DNA from: Fomitopsis serialis
Lineage: Eukaryota; Basidiomycota; Agaricomycetes; Polyporales; Fomitopsidaceae
NCBI RefSeq assembly: GCF_022376445.1
Contig: NW_025955227.1
Span: 1-54,205, forward strand
Reading direction: 5' to 3'
DNA: 54,205 bases
In this document: positions 45,877 through 54,205 of the stretch, one piece after another
Layout: each line of letters begins with the position of its first letter
How positions within the stretch are numbered: position 1 is the first letter of the stretch
Made by a program: the position numbers and the translations under genes
Notes under the pieces: generated by a model
Told to the model about the DNA's origin: nothing
Databases searched by the model: none
The model's input: only the letters and a program-made list of their open reading frames with translations

Positions 45877-47209
45877 TCAAATATAGTCTTCCAGTACGTT
45901 GCCTCGCTTGCCCATCCAGGGCCACCGTTTTCTGGGATTTACGTGCATATTAGGCTCAAGCTTCACTCCTCGCCTTGGAAGCTCAGTGAGGATCCGTGCG
46001 ATGTTCCGTGCATCCTGTACACATGAAATGGTCAAGGTTTGTTACAGTACTGACTGATGTGCGAATGTGGTGCGATGACTCACGTCAATACCGCTGTGTT
46101 GGCGACCCTGGAATGGCGCAAGGCTCAGGGATGCCAGTTGGCGCGGAATCGTGAGCGCAACACGACGCGAGATTGGAAAGGCATGCTAGGAGACCACCAG
46201 GTCCACAAAATTATCCATAGCCAGCACAGGGGAACGCACCTGCTGCCCTGATTGTTCGCCGCTAGCCACGCGTTTGTCCAGGACGGCATCGAGCAAGATG
46301 TGAACGGCCTTGCGAATGTCTAGCACATCCCCCGTAATCCATGCCGGCATCGGGACCTGCCAAGGGGCCGATCAACATGAGGACAAAGGTGCCACCTGGA
46401 GCAACCGTTCTCGACCTTTGAAATGAAGCACTGCTTCACCACGAAGTCGCGTATGTCGTACGGGCCGTCAGAGCACCAACAGAATTTGACAAGACGGCGG
46501 CCAGTGTCAGGGTCGATAAGGCCATTGGCTTCGAGGAACTCTCGGAAGCTGTCTACGAGCTCTGTGAACGTCGGAGCACTGTCAACTTGCTCCTGCGTAA
46601 GTGAGAGTCACGTATGATTGGGCTGTGCTCGACGCATTGTTCTAGAGACGAACCTGGGTAATTCCAGTGAGCTGAGTGCAAAACTCGGAGAGCTGAGGTC
46701 TCCATGTTGGCTTCACGAAGCTTCTGAATTCACTGACTACCTCGAGGCATTCAGCGAGACCCTCGTCGTCTTTGTCCTTCCAACGCAGGAGGCACACTGG
46801 CCATTCCTGGTAAAGTTGTCAGAAAGTACATATTCAGCAACCAATCCCGGGTACTTTCAATGATCTCGTTTGGATAATCGAAAGATTTTGTACCCTCGCA
46901 CGTCCCCTCGACGTCTAGAACAAGGAATGCGTCGTACAACTGCTTGGCGCGTCGCCTACTTTCCTGATCTTCTAGCACAGTTATCTCCGGTGGCTCCTAG
47001 GACGCATATAGGCACAGACAGCTCGTAGATAGGCCGGAGAAAGCACATACACGGAGGGACCGTACGTCCGCGTTACTGCTCAAGTTCCCTTCACACGACC
47101 ACATCCATCGCCGGATGGGTCTCACACAAAGCAGGAGGACCGCTGCCAGGCCGAGCAAGATGTAGACTTGCACTGTTCCGGTCCACATGTACCTCGAGAT
47201 AGAAAACAT
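45877..47209 (-). CDS. ERI1: ERI1-type 3'-5' exoribonuclease (DEDDh)
   Basis: DEDDh exonuclease of the ERI-1 family that trims small RNAs and rRNA or histone mRNA ends. YDAFLVLDVEGTCEGTKSF holds the first D and E (DVE). Then comes FVKPTWRP-like sequence in other frames of 46640-46740, VWCSDGPYDIRDFVVKQCF with the D of motif II, ITGDVLDIRKAVHILL, then RQLASLSLAPFQGRQHSGID and DARNIARILTEL, with the H and D of motif III. The stop is at 45877-45879. The N-terminus is uncertain: ATG 47209 gives a hydrophobic stretch (VQVYILLGLAAVLLLC) that splices in frame to EPPEITVLEDQESRRR; a shorter protein is possible. About seven small introns. Confidence 0.85.
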
Positions 47210-47639
47210 GTTGGACGGAAGCTCAAGACTCCGATCTCCCGTTTGTCCTTCGATCTATCACCGGCCAGTCTCGCTGTTGATAGTTCAACGAATGTACCGT
47301 GCCGAGCACGTACCATGTACTCGATAAGACAGATACGAGCGTTTGCGATGCGACAATATCCCCACTTCCACTACAGAGAGTGAGACGGGGTGGAAGTGAA
47401 CCTTGAGGCAGCCTTGAGGACGATTTTGACTTCGAACATCGCACGAGACAAGATCACATGATGCAGATTTTGCGGAGATCCTTGAGCGCTCGTCTGCCAA
47501 AGCCGTCGGGCCCTCTTCGAAAGAGCTTTCGCATGGGACCACTCTTGGACTCGAGTTCGTCGGACGCTACTCTGGCCTGCCACTGAGCATTCCTCGCCCT
47601 CGCTCAGTCATCACACAACAGCGTTGGATTTGACTCAAG
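47210..47639. promoter_or_regulatory. Divergent upstream region of ERI1 and CMS1
   Basis: 430 bp between divergent starts. Open pieces on the minus strand have no gene-like features. Confidence 0.45.
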
Positions 47640-48787
47640 ATGAGCAAGCAAGGCGGTGACGATCTGGATGACGACTTTGTACCAGATGACCTCGTTGCGC
47701 TCTCGGAGGACGAGGACGCAGGCCAGTCGGCTGAGGGGGATGATGTCGGCGCATTTCTGAGCGCAGGGGAGGAGGATGACCCTCGAACAACAGGAGCGCA
47801 GGGTGCGACCATGAGTGCCAGTGAGAAGAAACGGAAACGGCGGGCGAAAGAGAAGGAGCGCAGGGCGAAGGTATGTGACCATGAAACGTCAGTGGAATGG
47901 AGACTGACATACCTTTTGCATCATCCGTCGCCTTCAGAAACGCCGACTTGCCGAAACACTGGATCCTGTCGAGGCACCCTCTGTCGCTGCCCAGCCTTCA
48001 GTACTTCTAGCGGATTACCTGTCCTCCATGCAAGCGAAGACATTCGCGAAGATGTCGAGTATCGAGTTGGCGGATGTTCAAATCCCTGGTACATCTGTCA
48101 CGGTTCTCTCTCGGAGCATGCTCTTAATGTTGACGCCTAGGCAGAGAGTTCGATAGTGGACACCACGCAATGGACTGGGTCCAGGAATCTGGACCAACTG
48201 GTGGATTTCATAACCAAGAGTGCGTCTTGCTGTTCCCACCTTCGGGTATACATGTTTACCGAGCCAGCTACAGTGGTACCCACACTGCGTACTCGTTTGT
48301 CGCAGAGACCCAAGTCCAACGGGTCGCCGACGTTGATATTCCTGGCTGGAGCGGCGCTGAGAGTAGCGGACGTCACACGAATACTTAAGGACAAGAGATT
48401 ACGTGGAGAGAAGGGTGGAGAGATCGCCAAGCTGTTCGCCAGACACTTTAAGCTCGAGGAGCACGCCGCCTACTTGCGCAGAACAAAGATAGCTGCAGCT
48501 GTAGGCACGCCGGGCCGGCTAGGGAAGCTGCTGTGCGAAACAGGTACGCTTGCGCGGAGTTGCTCACAGTTGCTCACGGATGCATGCTCACGACTGGCTG
48601 CTGTACAGACGTGCTTTCCACCTCCGCGTTGACGCACATTATTCTCGACGTCTCATATCAGGACGCGAAGAAGCGCGGCTTACTGGACATTCCTGAGACC
48701 AGGGACGAGGTCTTCCGGACGGTCTTAGGTGCACCGAAGGTTTTACAGGGTCTTATGCAGGGGAAGATCCAATTAGTGTTGCTATGA
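47640..48787 (+). CDS. CMS1: Cms1-like 90S pre-ribosome protein (CMSS1)
   Basis: Nucleolar protein of the U3-containing 90S pre-ribosomal complex with a P-loop/helicase-like core that lacks most catalytic motifs. The acidic N-terminus from ATG 47640 (GGDDLDDDFVPDDLVALS) is followed by a basic run (EKKRKRRAKEKERRAK), then ALRVADVTRILKDKRLRGEK, LFARHFKLEEHAAYLRR, the typical IAAAVGTPGRLGKLL and LTHIILDVSYQDAKKRGLLD. The ending VLQGLMQGKIQLVLL runs to TGA 48785-48787. Four or five introns, all in frame; the joins around 48088 and 48215 follow GT/AG. Confidence 0.9.
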
Positions 48788-48878
48788 ATACATTAGGATG
48801 TCTTGCTACTAAGCATCGCTGCGAGTGTAGAACATGCATAGTAATGCAACTGTTTGTTGCATGCTCGATATCCGTAAC

Positions 48879-49350
48879 TCAGAAACCCACAGGGCTTTGC
48901 CGCAAAGTCAGCTGAAATGCGAGATGAGTATTGAATAAACATATCGCGCCGGTCATGCTCACCCGAGTCCACTTGGGAACCTTGTGGATGCCCTTCCGGT
49001 AGCCCTTGTGTGCCGAGTGAAGACCGTGTATTTGTCCCTGGGTGCCATTTCATGCTCTTTGGGGAGCTGCAGAGCTTTCGTCTGTGTACAAGTGTGAACG
49101 TACATCCTACAGGAGCTTGAATCGACACTTACGAGAGAAGCACATTCAACCCCACTTGCCCTGACTGCCTCGATGACTGCGTCCACCCTCTTCAGTCGTG
49201 TCCTGGCATTAGCTTTACGAGTACTCGACAACTTCCACGGGACCTTCCTGTCTGATGCCTTAGCAGGTTACACGACGTCTATGAGGAGATCTCTTCTCAC
49301 CAGAGGAGGCCGCTAAGACTTGGCTGTGTTGCCCTGAACGCCCCGAACAT
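48879..49350 (-). CDS. MRPL31: Mitochondrial ribosomal protein L31 (mL60 type), one apparent frameshift
   Basis: Small protein of the fungal mitochondrial large ribosomal subunit. Exon 1 from ATG 49350 reads MFGAFRATQPSLSGLLW and splices to KVPWKLSSTRKANARTRLKR and VDAVIEAVRASGVECASL, then, after an intron, KALQLPKEHEMAPRDKYTVF. The next conserved block, GYRKGIHKVPKWTR, is present but in another frame; the shift lies in the stretch TCGGCACACAAGGG (around 48998-49012). The final exon LTLRQSPVGF ends at TGA 48879-48881. No short intron can repair the frame. It is either a sequence error or an inactivating indel. Confidence 0.85.
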
Positions 49351-49519
49351 GCTGTCCCCAAGTCGCCGTACAGAGCTGAGCGTGCAACTTGCAGGTCGGT
49401 GGCAGAAATTTGCTGACTAAGCCGCGTCCCGGCAGTTCTCGAGCGCTTGACGCGGACACTGCGACCTCGGCGACCTCGTCTGCTCTCGCTCACTACCATC
49501 GTCGTCAGTCCTCGCCGAG
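49351..49519. promoter_or_regulatory. Short bidirectional promoter of MRPL31 and SF3A1
   Basis: Only 169 bp separate the two divergent start codons. Confidence 0.5.
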
Positions 49520-52155
49520 ATGAGCGCAGTTGACATACAAATGATGTCCCCTCCGCTGCTTAACGGTGGTGGGCACCCAAACGGCCACGGCGACTTCAAC
49601 GGTGTATCAAGGGAACCCAAGTTGCCAGTGGACTCATTCTTCCTCCTCCGGAGATCAAGTGGCGTATTTCGTCGCGCGATACTCAATACAAGGAGGTGGC
49701 TCACTCCACTATGCAGCTGTTATTGACCGGACTGCCGCTTTTGTTGCGAAGTCTGCCAACCCTCCTCAATTCGAGGACAAATCCGCGAGAACCAGCGTCA
49801 GGACCCGAAGTTCTCGTTCCTCAACCCCGCCGACCCTTACCATGCTTACTACAGGCATCGTATGGAGAAGGTGATCCGGGGAGATTGGATGACGAGCCGG
49901 CACCTGGAAAAGAGGAGAAGAAGGCGGACAGCGTCGCCCCGAGCCTGAGGTCGACCGAGGAGTAGAGCCCCGGTGCCTGAGTTTATACTCGATATTCCCA
50001 ATATCACTGCCATTGATCTGTACGCTTATACCTCATCCATGTCTCTCTGTCTAACTAATATATTGAATAGGGACATAATGAAGCTCACTGCTCTATTCAC
50101 TGCGCGTCGCGGTCGAGCATTCCTAGCCTCCCTCTCCGCTAGGGAAGGACGGAACTACCAATTCGACTTCTTGAGGCCCACTCACTCGCTCTTTGGTTAC
50201 TTCATCGGTTAGTAGAGCAGTATTCGAAGGTTCTCCCCCTAGTAAGGAGATGTTGCGCAGTTGAAAGATCGCACACAAGAGGGCGCCCGCTGGAAGGAGC
50301 TCGAGATCGCCCGCAAGCGCGCTCGGTGGGAGCAGGTCAAGCGAGAGAGGAGAAGAAACGCGAGGACGACAAGGAGGCGGAACAAAGTACGTTCAGTGCG
50401 CCTATGTAATCCTTGAGCTGACATTCCTTACAGTTGCTTTCGCTGAGATTGACTGGCATGACTACGCGATTGTCCAGACCATTGAGTTCACCGCTGCTGA
50501 TGCCACTCTGAACTGCCGCCGCCTATGAGCGTGCAGGAGGTCGAGAACATGACGTTGGCCCAGAAGAGGATGGCAGCCATGGTATGGAGACAACCGCTGA
50601 GGATGTCGAGGCACATCGCGCTCGCCAAGCAGCTGCAGAGGCAGAAGCAGCTGCGGCCGTTAGCAGCGCTGGAGTGGCTCAGGAAGACGCCGCTATGGAG
50701 GAGTCCGACGACGAGGATCAGGAACACAGGACCGCCGCAGACGCGAGGACGATGAGCGGGCGCGGGAAGTCGAGAGGGCACGGGCTATCAGGCCAACTCT
50801 TTGGATGCTGGTGCTCCGATGAAGATCAGGACGGACTACGTGCCGAAGGGTACGTACACCTCTGCGCGTTACGTACGTAACTGCAAGTGCTCATTGTTAT
50901 TCTCCAGTCGGCAAGAAGTCTCCGAAGGATGACGACATGTACAATCTGTGGTCAGCAAATCCCTGTCGACGAACTCCAGGAGACATGCGTATAGAGTTAC
51001 CGACCCAAAGTGGAAGTCGCAGCGGGACGCCTGGAGGCCCGCAAGGCACAGGCCTCCGAGCTGCAGCGTGGTGCCAATGTCGTATCGTCCCTCAAGAACC
51101 TTGCGCGCACGCGTGTCGATATCTTCGGCGCGGAAGCAGACGAAGAGAAGCGCAGAAGGAAGAGGAAGAAGAGCGATTGCGTCGGAGGGAGAGAGAAAAG
51201 TTATCTGGGATGGTCATACCGCATCCAAGGCCAACACGCTCGACAAGTACTCCCGAATGTCAACTTCGACGAGCAGATTGCTGCTATTCATCGGGCCAAG
51301 GGTCTTGGACCGTGAGTGATACATTAATGTGTCCGGGACTACATACTGACCATTTCCCCATACAGGCAAGAAGCTGGGGCAATTGGCCCTGGATTGGCCC
51401 GCCGCTGCCCCGGCACCGATGACTTCTCTTCCTCCCCTCACACATCCTTGCCTGCCCCGCCTAACCAGGGTGGTGCCCGGGAGACCCTGCCTACTCGCAG
51501 CCACTATCTCCTCGGCCCCAACCTGCCTCCCTTACCCTCCCCAGCCCCCGCCTGTCATGCTTCCGCCTTTGCACTACCAAGGGATGGATGCGGCTCAACC
51601 GTTGGTTACCAACCCCGCCTAGCGCGCCGCCTATGATGCATCCTGCTCGTGCGGCGCTCGCAGGATCGCCTGGGCTGTCGGCACACCGCCTCAAACTGGG
51701 ATGGTCCGTACGGCAGACCAGATGGAGGGCGGAGCGGACCAGATCCCTCCTGCGAAGCGGCGAAGATTGCGAAATTCCGGGCACGACGCTGTACCCTGAG
51801 GAGGATTGGATAACATGCATCCGGTAAGGCAGTAAATGGCTGCACCGCCGTATACTCACTGACTTCTGTCGTCTTAGCATCCGATTTCTCTGGTCATCCA
51901 GTTGCCCAACGAGTCGTCTAAACCGGAGTGGAAGCTCGACGGACAGGTGGTCACCGTCCCCGACATTCCGCTCAACCTCCTGGTATCCACGCTGCGAGAC
52001 CGCATCTTGCAGTACCTCGGCAACCTCCAGTGCCTCTTTCTCGTATTCGGCTGTCTTACGCTGGGCGGATGTTGCCCAACCGAAACTATCGCGAGCCACA
52101 ACATTGAGGATGAGGACTCATTGTTCTGAGCCTCAGAGATGCGAAGAAACGGTAG
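49520..52155 (+). CDS. SF3A1: Splicing factor SF3A subunit 1 (Prp21), several apparent frameshifts
   Basis: U2 snRNP component needed for pre-spliceosome assembly. The start MSAVDIQMMSPPLLNGGG is followed by TAAFVAKSANPPQFEDK and ENQRQDPKFSFLNPADPYH (first SURP), PEFILDIPNITAIDL, then FTARRGRAFLASLSAREGR and FDFLRPTHSLFGYF (second SURP), DRTQEGARWKELEIARKRAR, EIDWHDYAIVQTIEF, a Pro-rich part, TLYPEEDWI, and a C-terminal ubiquitin-like domain (KPEWKLDGQVVTVPDIPLNL). These blocks lie in different frames. Apparent one-base losses are at about 49777-49783, 49940-49975, 51755-51775, 52085 and 52125. With frame restored the stop would be TAG 52153-52155. Confidence 0.85.
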
Positions 52156-52565
52156 CCTTTCATTCCGACGCTCGGTGTGCTGTTCCTTTTGCTCCTTCTG
52201 TTTCCGTAGTGTATACGGGTCGAATGCGACTTGTGTTCTTGTTAAAGATGGTGTTGTTATAACTTATGGTGGATTGTCAGTTGAATGTGATATGAATGCT
52301 TTCTCGTCGGTGTTCGTCTCGTACGCGCATGTCAAGTCACCGATATCCGCACGGTGACGACTCAGCGTACGATGCCGACTCCACGAGGATACCAAATTCC
52401 AAGGTGAAATGTGAACGACAAGATCCATATATATCCCGATATGATACACTAGAGATGTTATACAGAGGCGTCCCAGGATAGCTGGGCCCACAATGCTAAT
52501 ACTGACTGTCCCATAGCGGCGAGGAGACGACGAGTGGCGAAATATTAAGGAGCGATGCTCGATGC
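52156..52565. other. Convergent intergenic region
   Basis: 410 bp between the SF3A1 and UBC6 3' ends. AT-rich and T-rich on the plus strand up to 52270, as expected of a 3' UTR. No gene. Confidence 0.5.
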
Positions 52566-53872
52566 TCAGAAGACCCTCTTCGCGATCAGCGCAAAGAGGA
52601 GAACGAGTAAGACGCAGATGGCGGTGTCCAATAAGACAGGCGGGCGAGTGGAGGAGCTCTGGGCAACGCCGTCGCGCTTGGGCCCGCTAGCCTGCTGCGG
52701 TTGTGCTGATGAAGCGCCGCCGCCAGGGTGCGGCGAGACGGACCGAGGGGTAGGAGGGGTGTCGATGGGCGTGGTAAGGATCGATGGGGGCGGGCTAGGG
52801 CGCTGGGGCCGGGGTGCGAGGATGGGCACGGAGGGAGAGGCGGCGTCTACTCGCGCGGGCGGCGGCTCGTCGGCAGATGCCTTCTGCTTGACGTCTGTGA
52901 TTACAGCAGGCGTGGCGGGCGTGGGTGGGACGGGCGACGCCGCTGGCGCTTCTGTGACGGACGGTCCAGCACGGCCGGCGTCGGACGAAGGGTCTGGTAA
53001 CAGCGCCAGGTTCGAGCAGTTGCAGTTAGGGCATACCCACTCTCGAGAACTGGAAGACGGGCTTGTGAGATAGCTTCGTGTGATGAGGATAACGGGAAAC
53101 GTACAGAGCCGCTAGACGCTTGCGCTCCGCGACTGGGTACTCGAGTGCTCCAACGCCGACCGCTGAGGTGCCTTTGAGCGGGAAGAAGCCTTGTAGACCA
53201 ACAATGGCTGTGATAACAACTAGTCAGACACGATGAAGAGCAAGGCTCAACCGTGTACATACCTGTCCGTACGCCCCACGCCGGTTGCCATAGCTCTTCG
53301 TGATCTGTATCTACTTTAGTGGCGGTGCCAACCGTGACGACTGGGAAACATACAATTGGTAAAGCTAATGCAGATCTACACAGACATAGTTCAATGCCGC
53401 CGCTCAACGGCATTGGCAGGGTAGGAGTAAGCGTACCTTGGTGTTCAACTCGAAACCGCCCGTTGGGCGTGAGCATCATGATCGACGGCGGGCGGAAGGG
53501 GTACTCCGCAGGCAGGGATGCGGAAGTGGTATACCCCGCCCTCGAACTCTGTCCCAGCCGGACCGCGCAGCGTGCAATGCCACTCCTAGCAACACACGAA
53601 GTCGGGTCGGTAGACATTCACTCACGGAGCGGAGAGACTTACAAAGATGTCATCCTGCATTTCGTATCCCGTGTCAATCGTCGACAACCATGCACTAGAG
53701 CGCAAGCCTACCTCCAGTGGCGCCGCAGAGTAGTCCGTACACGGGTCGTTAGCCAGCTCCCTGGCCTCTTGCATGATACGCTTCACGGCTGTGCTTCCGG
53801 TCAGCGCATGCGATGCACCCCCACACAGGCTCGCCGCTCACCCGAGTTATTCTTGTTGAGAGGCCTCGCCAT
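52566..53872 (-). CDS. UBC6: Tail-anchored ubiquitin-conjugating enzyme E2, Ubc6
   Basis: ER-membrane E2 of ER-associated degradation (Ubc6/UBE2J). ATG 53872 reads MARPLNKNNS, then AVKRIMQEARELANDPC, FEWHCTLRGPAGTEFEGG and LPAEYPFRPPSIMMLTPNGR. The active-site exon gives KICISFTN, joined to YHEELWQPAWGVRTAIVG; the C in ICISF is the predicted catalytic cysteine. Then follow GFFPLKGTSAVG, a CPNCNC motif, a long Pro/Ala/Ser linker and the C-terminal membrane anchor LLDTAICVLLVLLFALIAKR, stop 52566-52568. One extra base seems present around 53453-53456, between NGR and the expected FELNTK, so the exon is out of frame there. Six or more introns. Confidence 0.9.
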
Positions 53873-54205
53873 CTCGTACGTGTAAAGAATAGTGAACAGT
53901 AGTAGTGGTGAGGGGAGGAGAAGGGGGTCGCCGGTGTTGAGCGGGTTCAGTCGAGCGAGCCAGAGCTTGGATGCGGCCGTGTAGCCGAGATCTCAGCAAC
54001 GTGGAAGGCCAATCATGTGATTCAGCCCCGTCGGGAATTGCCCAACTCGCCCTCGGGCGCTTGCGCCGTCTGCACCAGAGTTCAGCCAGCCAGCTCGTGG
54101 ACAAGTCCGGCCCCGGCGGTCCCTCTCCTCGTTCTCGTTCTCTACCGCCCTCGCCAAGCACACCTACATCTCGTAGGAGGGAAACAGGTCGCCCACCATG
54201 CATTC
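53873..54205. other. UBC6 upstream region to the window edge
   Basis: 333 bp. It is open on the minus strand for most of its length, but the composition is that of GC-rich promoter DNA and no motif was recognised. A gene starting beyond the edge cannot be excluded. Confidence 0.4.

Noticed and set aside
53847..54203. 118-codon minus-strand frame at the right edge
   Set aside because: It overlaps the UBC6 start in another frame and has only low-complexity Arg/Pro/Gly content.
1..54205. tRNA genes, rRNA, CRISPR arrays, bacterial-type operons or insertion sequences
   Set aside because: I saw no cloverleaf with A and B boxes, no regularly spaced repeats and no transposase frames; the DNA is eukaryotic with spliceosomal introns.

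Overview
The window is nuclear DNA from a fungus, almost certainly a mushroom-forming basidiomycete (Agaricomycetes). Genes on both strands are broken by many 45-70 bp introns with GT/AG ends. The housekeeping genes are eukaryotic (exportin, CCT chaperonin, APC/C, Ndc80). Two families that are expanded in basidiomycetes also occur: MLKL-type helical bundle plus kinase proteins, and DUF6534 membrane proteins. Gene models were made by hand from reading frame, splice-site consensus and family motifs, so inner exon edges are less certain than gene identities.

Left part (1-10 kb): two tandem minus-strand paralogs (about 2253-4510, and 1-1330 cut by the window edge) have an MLKL-like layout: N-terminal helical bundle, helical brace, kinase domain. 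The one whose catalytic loop is visible has HGN in place of HRD/HGD. Next come BUD32 (KEOPS kinase) and two tandem copies of a quinone-oxidoreductase-like gene. The duplicated unit carries the first codons of BUD32 with it.

Centre (10-30 kb): XPO1/CRM1 and TMA20 (MCTS1) on plus, an SRR1-domain gene on plus, a conserved acidic protein on minus, then CDC27, CCT1 and a small unknown protein on minus, and an Atg38/NRBF2-like MIT protein on plus. Most are intact and tightly packed.

Accessory block (30.1-37.6 kb): no long ORF. Conserved motifs show two readable DUF6534 membrane-protein genes on the minus strand, probably the remains of a third between them, many short exons, and an AT-rich stretch at about 34.9-36.4 kb.

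Right part (37.7-54.2 kb): MOG1 and NDC80 (divergent), a gene-poor 2 kb, a TmpA-like ferric-reductase-type membrane protein, ERI1-type exonuclease, CMS1, MRPL31, SF3A1 and UBC6. MRPL31, SF3A1 and UBC6 each need single-base frame corrections to match their families. In essential genes such a cluster points to local sequence error more than to decay, but this is not proven.

The most interesting candidate system is the MLKL-like tandem pair, which could be a fungal counterpart of the executioner pseudokinase layout known from animals and plants.
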